From assembly GCA_038326325.1 (NCBI GenBank), contig JBBQJW010000011.1, positions 60,635-124,634 of the forward strand: a DNA stretch of 64,000 nucleotides. Reading direction: 5' to 3'. This DNA comes from UBA10324 sp038326325. Lineage in GTDB: Bacteria > Bacteroidota > Bacteroidia > Chitinophagales > UBA10324. Below are positions 55,143-63,248 of the stretch, piece after piece. The position numbers and the translations under genes were made by a program. The notes beneath the pieces were generated by a model, which saw nothing but the letters and a program-made list of their open reading frames with translations, made no database searches and was not told where the DNA came from. Position 1 is the first letter of the stretch; every line of letters starts with the position of its first letter.

Positions 55143-56681
55143 ATGAAAAGAATTTTAATTTTTCTATGCAGCTTGCTACTCGTCACAATTGTAGCATGTA
55201 AACACAATGAATTAACTAATCCGTTTTCAGGTGGTAACGATGTGTTAAAGCAAAAACAAAATACGGTTGAAGTGCCGGTAGGAGATCCATTCGCCAAAGA
55301 AGATATAGATAACCTGGTGATCAAATTTTTATATGAGAAAAACGATTTCAAATGGGAGTGGGTCGATATAAAAACTTTATGGAGCGCCTTACAGGAAGGG
55401 GAGCACACCGTTGCTATTGGTTATAAACCTTACAGCATTGGTGATGTGAATGCCATCATCCATACTATTAATATTAAAAGCACAGAATGGAAAAATGTGC
55501 ATGATGCAATTATTAAATTGGTGCTGGATGGATTAAATAAAAACGGAGCAAGTGTAACAGCCAAAGATATTATTGTTGAAGACGATCAGGTGCTGCCGAT
55601 TATTACTTTTCATTTAACTGATAAAGATGTACTGACTGCATTGTGTAATTTAGAAAATATCCGGTACATCGAACCGCTTGATTACTGGCCGTATCAAATT
55701 GAACGATCAGCATCTGGATGCAGTGCTTCCACAACGGCTTTAGATGTTACAGATTATTCCACTACAACTCCTGCTTGCATTGTTCCGTGGAATTATAATT
55801 CAGTAAACATTCCAACTGCATGGAATACTGCGCAAGGCGAAGGAATTACTATTGGTGTAATCGATGCAGGTATAAGCAGCACTCAACCATTACTTGGAGC
55901 GCAGTTTACAAATGGCTATTCTAATAACAACCGGACTGTTACAACCGGATATACTTACGGAACCAGTGCCTATACTTCGTGCACGCATGGAACCAGTATG
56001 TGCGGACTTGCTACCGGCCCGCGCAATGATCAAAATGCTGTTACAGGTGTTGCTTATAAATCGAGTTTGTATTTTGTAAGAGCATGTTACGATGTTGTGC
56101 TTGATGAATCTGCTGAAAAGTTAGGAGTAAAAAATGCATTGGTTCTAATGGGTAACCGACCTGATGTAAAAATTGTAAGCATGTCGGTTGGTTATCCGTT
56201 CAGCAGTAGTGTTTTATATGATGGTGTTACTTATGCCTACAATAATGGTAAAATGCTTTTTGCCGCTGCCGGCACTTCCTATAGTTGGACATCGTGGTGG
56301 GGTGTAATTTATCCTGCTAATTATTCGCAGTGCAATGCCATTACCGGAGTAAAAGAAAATAATGTAACCTGCACAGTATGTCACGATGGTAGTCAGGTTG
56401 ATTTTACAATTCCAATGGAGCGCAATTCAAATTCAAACCGCAATTCGTTGTCGTTGCCATTTTCGGGTATTACACCTACTTATATAGGTGGAAGTTCCTG
56501 CGCCACTGCTACTGCTGCCGGAATTGCAGCCTTAGTTTGGAGTGCAAAACCTTCCATCACCCGTGAGCAGGTTTTTAATTGTTTGAAGAGCACTGCGCAA
56601 TTTGCCAATAACCCAAACTCAAGTACTGGTTACGGAAATTTAAATGCAAGTGGTGCTGTAAACATGGCGCTCACCCAGTAG
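55143..56681 (+). CDS. Subtilisin-like (S8) peptidase lipoprotein
   Basis: A 512-residue protein. Lipoprotein signal with LLLVTIVAC, Cys 19. Catalytic Asp is in IGVIDAG (near 239) and His in CTHGTSMCGL (near 281). The Ser block is YIGGSSCATATAAGIAALVW instead of the usual GTSMASP-type block, so Ser is present but its context differs. A pro-region of about 220 residues precedes it. No T9SS sorting domain is present. A second S8 gene lies at the left end of the window. Confidence 0.9.
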   Translation: MKRILIFLCSLLLVTIVACKHNELTNPFSGGNDVLKQKQNTVEVPVGDPFAKEDIDNLVIKFLYEKNDFKWEWVDIKTLWSALQEGEHTVAIGYKPYSIGDVNAIIHTINIKSTEWKNVHDAIIKLVLDGLNKNGASVTAKDIIVEDDQVLPIITFHLTDKDVLTALCNLENIRYIEPLDYWPYQIERSASGCSASTTALDVTDYSTTTPACIVPWNYNSVNIPTAWNTAQGEGITIGVIDAGISSTQPLLGAQFTNGYSNNNRTVTTGYTYGTSAYTSCTHGTSMCGLATGPRNDQNAVTGVAYKSSLYFVRACYDVVLDESAEKLGVKNALVLMGNRPDVKIVSMSVGYPFSSSVLYDGVTYAYNNGKMLFAAAGTSYSWTSWWGVIYPANYSQCNAITGVKENNVTCTVCHDGSQVDFTIPMERNSNSNRNSLSLPFSGITPTYIGGSSCATATAAGIAALVWSAKPSITREQVFNCLKSTAQFANNPNSSTGYGNLNASGAVNMALTQ

Positions 56682-56819
56682 TAGGAATTTTTTTTTGATA
56701 TTGCTGATAGAGAAAAAATTAATTTTTTTCCAGCATTGTAATTTAAAATCTGTTACACTTGTACGGATTTTTTTATGAAAATAAATAGTGCTTACAAAAA
56801 AATATTTTTCACAAAAAGC

Positions 56820-56851
56820 TTTGAAATGTGAAATCGTTGATAATATCTTTG
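56820..56851 (+). promoter_or_regulatory. Bacteroidota-type promoter of the SPFH gene
   Basis: TTTG at 56820-56823 and TATCTTTG at 56844-56851, 20 bases apart, are a close match to the TTTG/TAnnTTTG consensus. The ATG at 56890 follows 38 bases later. Confidence 0.7.
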
Positions 56852-56889
56852 TGATATCAAATTAATATCAAACAAAAATTTCACAAATC

Positions 56890-57744
56890 ATGGTTCACGA
56901 AAAAAATCTTAAAGCTCCTTCAGGTTATTTAATGCTGCTGATTGCTTTAGTTTCATTAGGCGCCGCAGTCATTTCGCTCATTCTGGAAAATCCGTTTGTC
57001 GGGGTTTCGTTAATGTTGTTGTTTGCATTTATCATTCGCGGATTATTTATCGTTAACCCGAATGAAGCGAAGGTGCTCACGCTGTTCGGTAAATATGTGG
57101 GTACTGTAAAAGACAACGGCATGTTGTGGGCAAATCCGTTTTATCTGCGTCAGAATATTTCGTTGCGAGCACGAAACATGAATGGGCAATCATTGAAGGT
57201 GAACGACAAAATCGGAAACCCGATTGAAATAGCTGCTGTAACAGTCTGGAATGTGAGCGACACTGCCAAAGCATCGTTTGAAGTAAACGACTTCAATCAG
57301 TTTGTGTTGATACAGAGCGAAGCTGCAGTTCGTCATCTGGCAGGAACTTATCCTTACGACAATTTTGAAGATGATCATGCCTTGCTTACACTCCGTGGTG
57401 GTGGCGATAAAGTGAATGAAGTTCTGGTGGCAGAATTAAATGAGCGACTCTCCCAGGCGGGAATTGTGGTGAGCGAAGCGCGTATCAGTCACTTAGCTTA
57501 TGCTCCTGAAATTGCAGCGGCCATGTTACAGCGCCAACAGGCAACAGCAGTTGTGTCGGCAAGAAAACAAATAGTAGAAGGTGCAGTTGGCATGGTGGAA
57601 ATGGCGCTGATAAGATTATCGGAAAAAGGAATAGTGAATTTAGATGAAGAGCGCAAAGCAGCCATGGTGAGCAACCTGTTGGTAGTATTGTGTGGCGATA
57701 AAAATGTTAGCCCGGTCGTGAATACCGGAACACTTTATAATTAA
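56890..57744 (+). CDS. SPFH/band-7 domain membrane protein
   Basis: A 284-residue protein with an N-terminal hairpin of two membrane helices (about residues 14-30 and 36-52), then the band-7 domain starting FIVNPNEAKVLTLFGKYVGT and ending in the region VSEARISHLAYAPEIAAAML, then a helical C-terminus. Band-7 proteins form membrane microdomain scaffolds. A small RHH gene follows 25 bases later, a pairing I recall in other Bacteroidota. Confidence 0.93.
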   Translation: MVHEKNLKAPSGYLMLLIALVSLGAAVISLILENPFVGVSLMLLFAFIIRGLFIVNPNEAKVLTLFGKYVGTVKDNGMLWANPFYLRQNISLRARNMNGQSLKVNDKIGNPIEIAAVTVWNVSDTAKASFEVNDFNQFVLIQSEAAVRHLAGTYPYDNFEDDHALLTLRGGGDKVNEVLVAELNERLSQAGIVVSEARISHLAYAPEIAAAMLQRQQATAVVSARKQIVEGAVGMVEMALIRLSEKGIVNLDEERKAAMVSNLLVVLCGDKNVSPVVNTGTLYN

Positions 57745-57769
57745 ACTGGTAACCTTCTAGATTAATTTA

Positions 57770-57937
57770 ATGCCTGCTGAAAAAAAAGCATTTGTGCTGC
57801 GCATCAGTCCCGACACGCTTAAAGAGTTGGAGAAGTGGGCGAATGATGAATTCAGAAGTCTGAATGGTCAAATAGAATTTCTGTTGCAACAGGTATTAAT
57901 TGAAAGTGGTAGAAGTAAGAACACAAAGAAGAAATAA
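57770..57937 (+). CDS. Arc-family ribbon-helix-helix DNA-binding protein
   Basis: A 55-residue protein: MPAEKKAFVLRISPDTLKEL, then EKWANDEFRSLNGQIEFLL and a basic tail. The strand KKAFVLRIS followed by two helices, with FRSLNGQIEFLL, is the Arc/MetJ-type RHH layout. Its position directly after the SPFH gene suggests a joint role, perhaps autoregulation. Confidence 0.85.
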   Translation: MPAEKKAFVLRISPDTLKELEKWANDEFRSLNGQIEFLLQQVLIESGRSKNTKKK

Positions 57938-57966
57938 TTATTTTTACAAATAAATAACTCATTAAA

Positions 57967-58767
57967 ATGAAATCACTTCAGTTGCTCGTTGTCTTTTTTC
58001 TGATAGCAATATCAATTGCTGAAACCTCTAGTGTACAAGCACAATGCTTTGTTAACTGTACTTCTCAAACCACTGATACACTTACTTTCAGCGCAACGGG
58101 CTGTAGTGTTGGAAGTTATGGCTGCTCAACTTTCGCTAATTCATTCTGGTTGTCGGGAGCCGGGCAAACTGTTACAGTAAATTTTGTGCAACCACAATTT
58201 CATCCTTCCATCAGAGTATGGGGAATGAACGACGATGATTCAGCACTGATTTCAGTAAACGGAAATGCATACCCATTAAATTCAGGAACTGCTTCTTATA
58301 ATCCAAAAGTTGTTTGCGGTGTATCACCGGGACCCGATGGAATACTATTTTACAATGGGAATTTTTTTGGTGCCAATACTAACCTGGATGGAAATTACTC
58401 GTATCAGAACATTACAATCAATTCAACCGGAGTTAATACTGTTACAGTTACCGGAATCAGTGGAGCGGGATGGGGAATTTTCGGAGCTTCAGTTAATTGT
58501 TCTGCAGGTGAGGGCATTCATGATTTCGACAACTCGGCTTTTACAATTTATCCTAATCCGGTTTCTTCGTTATTGACTATAAAGAACGAACAAGGTCTTC
58601 CTGTGTTAGTTTCAATTTCTGATGTAACAGGAAGAGAACTTCTTCAACAAACTTTCAATCAGCAGGCTTTCAATGCCAATCTTTCTTCTTACGCCGATGG
58701 TTTGTATTTTATAAATCTGAAATCAGAAAACAAAACTGTTACACACAAAATTGCTGTTCAGCATTAG
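57967..58767 (+). CDS. T9SS type A sorting-domain protein
   Basis: A 266-residue secreted protein. Signal peptide ends VQAQ. A Cys-containing beta-rich body (CFVNCTSQTTDTLTFSATGC) with no recognised domain is followed by a type-A sorting domain (FTIYPNPVSSLLTIKN, SDVTGRELLQQTF, YADGLYFINLKSE). Function unknown; it starts 29 bases after the RHH gene. Confidence 0.82.
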   Translation: MKSLQLLVVFFLIAISIAETSSVQAQCFVNCTSQTTDTLTFSATGCSVGSYGCSTFANSFWLSGAGQTVTVNFVQPQFHPSIRVWGMNDDDSALISVNGNAYPLNSGTASYNPKVVCGVSPGPDGILFYNGNFFGANTNLDGNYSYQNITINSTGVNTVTVTGISGAGWGIFGASVNCSAGEGIHDFDNSAFTIYPNPVSSLLTIKNEQGLPVLVSISDVTGRELLQQTFNQQAFNANLSSYADGLYFINLKSENKTVTHKIAVQH

Positions 58768-58812
58768 CTTTAAAAACTCTTAAAATTTTTTACACCTAAA
58801 ACCCGAATTAAA

Positions 58813-59253
58813 ATGGCAAGAACAAACACTTATCTCAACTTCGTTCGCAATACTGAAGAAGCATTTAACTTTTACAAATCTGTTTTCGGTGGTGAATTCA
58901 GTGGCAACGGCATTGCACGGATGGGAGATGTACCTGCTATGGAAGGCATGCCACCAATGGCGGATGCCGATAAAAATTTAATAATGCACATTGAATTGCC
59001 AATAGTTGGCGGTCATGTTATTATGGGAACCGATGCGCCCGAGTCAATGGGTTTTAATGTGAATTTGGGAAACAATGTTCACATCAGTCTTGAACCTGAC
59101 ACTCGCGGTGAAACAAAAAGATTATTTGATGCACTTTCTGAAGGCGGAAAAGTGACTATGGAATTGTAGGATATGTTCTGGGGTGCTTACTACGGAAGTG
59201 TAACTGATAAATTTGGTATTCAATGGATGGTGAACTGCACTGAAAAAAAATAA
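58813..59253 (+). pseudogene. VOC/PhnB-like glyoxalase-fold gene interrupted by TAG
   Basis: An ORF for a 146-residue PhnB-like VOC protein cut by TAG at 59167 after 118 residues. Start: TYLNFVRNTEEAFNFYKSVFGGEF; middle: DADKNLIMHIELPIVGGHVIMGTD. Reading on in frame gives DMFWGAYYGSVTDKFGIQWM, the usual family end, before TAA 59251. In relatives the residue before DMFWG is commonly Gln, so a CAG to TAG change is likely. Either a real nonsense mutation, a sequencing error or a read-through gene. Confidence 0.8.
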
Positions 59254-59321
59254 AAATTTGGGCCTGAGTTATATTGGTTCGTTTCTTGTCATGAGTTCAG
59301 TACAAAAAAATCAAACAAAAA

Positions 59322-59948
59322 ATGAAAACAACCTTTATCGGCTTATGCTTACTCAGTTTCGCACTTTCCGGAGCAAATGCCCAAAGTACCACCAATACAA
59401 ATAAAATGTCGCCAAATAAAGTGCCTCCTACCACAACTGCTCCCAAGCAAACGACACCAACAAAAACGACAACAAATACTACTACATCTAAACCAACAAC
59501 TACGCAAACAGCACCTGAAAAAACAGAAGTAAATGCGCCTGCTGTTGTTAAAACCAAATTCAGCGCTGCTTATCCTGCTGTGAAAGAGGCAAAGTGGTCA
59601 ACAAATAAGGCGGGTAATTACATTGCCACATTCAAAGAAAATGGAAAAGCAATGCGTGTAGTTTACAAAGCTGACGGAAGTTTAATTCGCACCTGGAAAC
59701 AGATAGATGAAAGTGCATTGCCACAAACGGCTAAAGATTATTTAAGTAAAAATTATGCAGGTCAGAAAATTACTGAGGCAGGAACCTTGCAAGGTGCTAA
59801 CAATGGCCCTATTACCTATGAAGTAAAGATTGGCGACAAAAAATTAAAATTCGATTCAAAAGGAAATTGGGAAGGTGGTGAAAAACCAAATACTAAACCG
59901 ACTTCTAAACCAGAAGTGAAACCAGCGCCAAAAACAATATCAAAATAA
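59322..59948 (+). CDS. PepSY-like secreted protein with Thr/Pro-rich linker
   Basis: A 208-residue protein. Signal peptide ends GANAQ. Residues about 22-68 are Thr/Pro/Lys-rich low-complexity. The C-terminal half has two PepSY-like units (FSAAYPAVKEAKWSTNKAGN with VVYKADGSLIRTWKQ, and LSKNYAGQKITEAGTLQGAN with KKLKFDSKGNW), as in DUF2874-type proteins. Another Lys/Pro-rich tail ends it. Possible inhibitor or ligand-binding protein; function unknown. Confidence 0.82.
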   Translation: MKTTFIGLCLLSFALSGANAQSTTNTNKMSPNKVPPTTTAPKQTTPTKTTTNTTTSKPTTTQTAPEKTEVNAPAVVKTKFSAAYPAVKEAKWSTNKAGNYIATFKENGKAMRVVYKADGSLIRTWKQIDESALPQTAKDYLSKNYAGQKITEAGTLQGANNGPITYEVKIGDKKLKFDSKGNWEGGEKPNTKPTSKPEVKPAPKTISK

Positions 59949-59976
59949 TTTCAATTATTAAAGGGGGTTTAAATTT

Positions 59977-60009
59977 GAAGCGGGGCAAGCAATTGTCTCG
60001 CTTCTTTTA
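59977..60009 (+). terminator. Terminator after the PepSY-like gene
   Basis: Arms gaagcggggcaa and ttgtctcgcttc pair over 12 bases with two G-U wobbles, followed by a T-rich run. Confidence 0.7.
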
Positions 60010-60045
60010 TTTTGTACTTTTCAATTTCAGTTTATATAAAATTTA

Positions 60046-60402
60046 ATGAACGATTTAAAACAGATGGCATACAAGTGGTTCGATGCGTTTAACAATCACG
60101 ATTTAAAATCATTGCTCGAATTATATGCGGATGATGCGGAACACTACAGTCCAAAATTAAAAATTCATCAACCTGAAACAAATGGATTGATAAAAGGAAA
60201 GGCTGCCCTGCACTTATGGTGGACTGATGCATTTGAACGATTGCCGCTGTTACACTATGAAATAATCAGTATTATGGCTGATAATGAAAAAGTTTTTATG
60301 GAATACACCAGGCAGACACCAGGCGAAGATGATTTAAGAGTGGGCGAAGTGCTTATCGTTGCCAATGGAAAAATCAGATCATCGCGGGTGTATCACTCTT
60401 AG
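60046..60402 (+). CDS. SnoaL/NTF2-like fold protein
   Basis: A 118-residue cytosolic protein. KWFDAFNNHDLKSLLELYADDAEHYSPKLK is the typical NTF2-like opening helix and strand, and LIKGKAALHLWWTDAFERLP follows. Such domains occur in isomerases, hydrolases or as stand-alone pockets; ligand unknown. The stop is 21 bases before the pseudouridine synthase gene. Confidence 0.88.
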   Translation: MNDLKQMAYKWFDAFNNHDLKSLLELYADDAEHYSPKLKIHQPETNGLIKGKAALHLWWTDAFERLPLLHYEIISIMADNEKVFMEYTRQTPGEDDLRVGEVLIVANGKIRSSRVYHS

Positions 60403-60423
60403 TATTTTGCCGAATTAATTTTC

Positions 60424-60996
60424 ATGGACATACATCAACATTTTATTATTCATAAACCTTATGGTTATCTCAGTCAGTTTGTATGTCCGTTAAAAAAGAA
60501 AAAGCTGTTGGGTGAATTGTATGATTTCCCAGAAGGGACAATGGCAATTGGTCGGTTAGATGAAGACAGCGAAGGATTACTGCTATTAACTACTGATGGC
60601 AAGATGAGCGAATTAATTCGTAGCAGAAAAATTGAGAAAGAATATTATGCGCAGGTTGATGGTTTGATTAATGTTGAATCCATTGCGAAATTAAAAGCGG
60701 GTGTTGAAATTGGGACTGAAAAAGGAAAATACTTGACATTGCCGTGTAATGCATTTGAACTAAACCCCGCTCCTGTTTTTCCTTCACGAATAAGAAAGAT
60801 TAGAGACGACCGACACGGACCTACAAGTTGGGTTTCTGTTACACTTACTGAAGGCAAGGAGCGACAAGTACGAAAAATGACTGCGGCAGTTGGCTTTCCA
60901 ACACTTCGGCTAATTCGCATTCGTATCGGAGAAATTTATTTAAATGATTTGGCATCTGGTGAGGTGATAAAGGCAGAGCGTTTAAAATTGAATTAA
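60424..60996 (+). CDS. rRNA large-subunit pseudouridine synthase E-type (RluE-like)
   Basis: A 190-residue RsuA-family enzyme. The catalytic Asp is in AIGRLDEDSEGLLLLTTDGK, with HKPYGYLSQF at the N-terminus and EKEYYAQVDGLI after. The lack of an S4 domain and the short length fit RluE, which modifies U2457 of 23S rRNA. It lies 21 bases after the NTF2-like gene. Confidence 0.9.
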   Translation: MDIHQHFIIHKPYGYLSQFVCPLKKKKLLGELYDFPEGTMAIGRLDEDSEGLLLLTTDGKMSELIRSRKIEKEYYAQVDGLINVESIAKLKAGVEIGTEKGKYLTLPCNAFELNPAPVFPSRIRKIRDDRHGPTSWVSVTLTEGKERQVRKMTAAVGFPTLRLIRIRIGEIYLNDLASGEVIKAERLKLN

Positions 60997-61049
60997 TATT
61001 TTAACTCATAGTATTATTGTGATAAAGTATTGATTCATCAAATAACAAA

Positions 61050-62399
61050 ATGGAGCAAGTGAATGATATTGTAATTAAACCGAAGAAGCACCGGAAATAT
61101 TTCGGATTTGTGGTATCGCTTTACCTGCTCTATACATTTTCCAATGAAATTTATTATCACATTGTTAATAGTCATCCATTCACTTTATCAATTTTAATAA
61201 GTGTAACAGTATATACTGCCTTGGCAATATTTTGTCTTTCAACAGTAATTTTGATTTTGAATCGCATACTTAATAAAGACCCTGGACTTACTATTAACAA
61301 AAAAGGAATCATTGACAATTCAAGATTGCTGGCAATCGGTGAAATAAACTGGACCGATATAACAGAAATAAATAACAACAAAATATTCTTTGACGATTGT
61401 ATTATGCTAAAAGTTAAAAACCCACAGCATTACATCAGCAAACAAACTGGGCTCCTAAAAAAAATACTACTCACCCTTGAAAATAAGTATTACGGCTCTC
61501 CTGTAAATATTTCATCTAGCGGATTAAACATTAAGGAGAAAGAATTATTCAGTCTCGTACATAAAAATTATTTGCTGGCTCAGGTTAATATTCGCACTGT
61601 TGATTTGCAAAGAGAGAAAGCAGTTATTCAGCAGGAGAAAACTGAATTGCTCGACTCTATTAATTATGCGAAGCGAATTCAAACTGCTCTGCTTCCATCC
61701 CTAGAAACCATTGAAAAGTTATTAGGCGATTGTTTTATTCTTTATCGTCCGAAAGATATTGTGTCGGGTGATTTCTACTGGGTGAATATAAATAAGGAGT
61801 GGGTATTTTTTGCTGCATGCGACTGCACAGGCCATGGAGTCCCAGGTGCACTTATGAGTATCGTGTGTAACAATATTCTGAACCGTGCGGTGAAAGAATT
61901 CGGGTTAACTGCACCTGCTGAAATTCTTGATAAAGTTGCATCTCTATTAATTGAAAGTATAGGAACTGATGGCGAAGTAAAAGACGGAATGGATGCAAGT
62001 TTAATTGCCTTTAACAGAACTACGCGTGAACTCTATTGGGCAGGTGCAAATAATCCATTGTGGATTGCGCGTGAGAATACTGTTTATGAATTATTAGAAT
62101 TTAAAGCCGATAAGCAACCCATTGGTGTTTACGAAAACAGAATTCCTTATACCAATCATAAAATAGAAATTAAGAAGGGAGATATTCTCTACCTGTTCAG
62201 CGATGGATATGCAGATCAGTTTGGCGGCCCGAATGGAAAGAAACTTACCCGCAAAAGATTCAAAGAATTACTGATGCAGCAACGAGATGTTACACTTCAC
62301 GAACAGAACAATCATCTGTCTCAATTTCATGATGAGTATAAGGGGAACACCGATCAACTGGATGATATATTGGTAATGGGCGTGCGAATTGAACATTGA
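61050..62399 (+). CDS. Membrane SpoIIE/PP2C-type serine phosphatase
   Basis: A 449-residue protein. Two membrane helices (about residues 16-36 and 47-71), a linker of about 100 residues with a short coiled coil (VDLQREKAVIQQEKTELLD), then a PP2C/SpoIIE domain: AKRIQTALLPSLETI, FILYRPKDIVSGDFYW, AACDCTGHGVPGALMSIVCN, MDASLIAFNRTTRELYWAGA, FSDGYADQFGG and LDDILVMGVRI. It likely resets an anti-anti-sigma factor or other phosphoprotein. No partner is encoded nearby. Confidence 0.93.
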   Translation: MEQVNDIVIKPKKHRKYFGFVVSLYLLYTFSNEIYYHIVNSHPFTLSILISVTVYTALAIFCLSTVILILNRILNKDPGLTINKKGIIDNSRLLAIGEINWTDITEINNNKIFFDDCIMLKVKNPQHYISKQTGLLKKILLTLENKYYGSPVNISSSGLNIKEKELFSLVHKNYLLAQVNIRTVDLQREKAVIQQEKTELLDSINYAKRIQTALLPSLETIEKLLGDCFILYRPKDIVSGDFYWVNINKEWVFFAACDCTGHGVPGALMSIVCNNILNRAVKEFGLTAPAEILDKVASLLIESIGTDGEVKDGMDASLIAFNRTTRELYWAGANNPLWIARENTVYELLEFKADKQPIGVYENRIPYTNHKIEIKKGDILYLFSDGYADQFGGPNGKKLTRKRFKELLMQQRDVTLHEQNNHLSQFHDEYKGNTDQLDDILVMGVRIEH

Positions 62400-62435
62400 T
62401 AATCGAAGGTGTAACAGTCCTTTACTTATTACTAT

Positions 62436-63023
62436 TTAAGACCCCATCTGAAAAACTAATTGCTGATGCACATTCGCCGTTCCTTTTTCGATGTACTGAA
62501 TATCCTCGGCGCCGCCAAATATTAATGCAGGAACAAAAAAGAAAACTTCATCAACCAGCAGGTAATCCAGCTTTTCAATCGCCGCTTTAAATAAATTTTT
62601 GCGAAGGATAGGTTCGGTGTATTCATCATTGGTAATATAATCTTCGAAGAAAAATTTAAGCGAATACGATACATAATCAGTGCAAACCTGAATGCGACGA
62701 TAATGAATATCAACCACACTCACATCTTCGTCTGTATCACTTATGCGTCGGTAATAATAAATATCGCCAAAACCTGAAATGAGAATCGGAATGCGTGACC
62801 AGTCATTTGCTCTGCCTAACCAAATGCCCAACTCTTCGCCATACCATTCAGGATTAATCACCTTTATCATTCCGTTTCCGTAGTTACCAAAACCATATTG
62901 TTTCCAGAAAGAAATTAAATCTTCCGGAAGTTTATCTTTAAAAAACGAAATTGTTTTTTCATCAGGTTTTTCTGCATCAGGAGGAGCAGGAAAGAGCGAA
63001 AGGAATTTACCGAAATCGGTCAT
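62436..63023 (-). CDS. GAD-like/DUF1851 (T6SS immunity Tdi1-type) protein
   Basis: A 195-residue protein. N-terminal GAD-like part: LPEDLISFWKQYGFGNYGNG and MIKVINPEWYGE. C-terminal DUF1851-type part: DEVFFFVPALIFGGAEDIQYIEK, then TANVHQQLVFQMG. DUF1851 contains Tdi1, which neutralises an Agrobacterium T6SS effector. No effector is nearby, so it looks like an orphan immunity gene or an unrelated use of the fold. Confidence 0.8.
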   Translation of the reverse strand: MTDFGKFLSLFPAPPDAEKPDEKTISFFKDKLPEDLISFWKQYGFGNYGNGMIKVINPEWYGEELGIWLGRANDWSRIPILISGFGDIYYYRRISDTDEDVSVVDIHYRRIQVCTDYVSYSLKFFFEDYITNDEYTEPILRKNLFKAAIEKLDYLLVDEVFFFVPALIFGGAEDIQYIEKGTANVHQQLVFQMGS

Positions 63024-63248
63024 GCGCGAGGTGATATTTAGGGGTTACAAATTTATTGGTCAGAAATAACCATAACAAAAATCGAATTTCAAAACGAGCC
63101 ATACTTAAATTGGAATTTAAGTACAGAAATATCCTGATTATATATAATAAAAAAGATAATTGCCAGCTCCAACAGCAATGGTTTCATCGTTTAATAGTTT
63201 GATTACACAACCGTAATCAGAAGAAAAATTTTAAAACCAAAATTAGTT
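63024..63248. other. Intergenic stretch with a 22-base palindrome
   Basis: Holds a perfect inverted repeat at 63102-63123 (arms of 10, loop GG) and a smaller GATTAC/GTAATC repeat at 63201-63218. Nothing else is recognisable. Confidence 0.5.

Larger units (their letters stand above)
1718..62416. repeat. Highly iterated 7-base palindrome TGTWACA (about 120 copies)
   Basis: Hand scan; each number is the first base of TGTAACA or TGTTACA: 1718, 1771, 2201, 2321, 2996, 3607, 3621, 4146, 4741, 5129, 5162, 7984, 8593, 9196, 9268, 9478, 9646, 10385, 10486, 11203, 11422, 11802, 12196, 12510, 12777, 13145, 14821, 16544, 16895, 17045, 17360, 17552, 18121, 19488, 19986, 20364, 20703, 20763, 21062, 21972, 22111, 22365, 22572, 22623, 24024, 24396, 24447, 24981, 25418, 26507, 27071, 27410, 27911, 27951, 28112, 29529, 30210, 30261, 31035, 31419, 31440, 31641, 32138, 32169, 33077, 33359, 33742, 34490, 34667, 35954, 36100, 37874, 38939, 39428, 39683, 40795, 40831, 41678, 42118, 42475, 43139, 43313, 43724, 44767, 44894, 45290, 45374, 46268, 47051, 47554, 47894, 47933, 48260, 48392, 49012, 49300, 49792, 49912, 52199, 52540, 53244, 54714, 55080, 55553, 55745, 55937, 56039, 56751, 57237, 57524, 58170, 58440, 58623, 58737, 60248, 60837, 61202, 61866, 62288, 62410. 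Oriented as TGTAACA, the next base is G in 22 of the first 34. A few may be missed. Confidence 0.9.

Noticed and set aside
1718..62416. TGTWACA excess as a by-product of Val-Thr-rich secreted proteins
   Set aside because: The motif also occurs in Leu-Gln, Leu-His and Cys-Asn frames, in housekeeping genes (ftsY, rimO, bshC, parB, dprA) and between genes.
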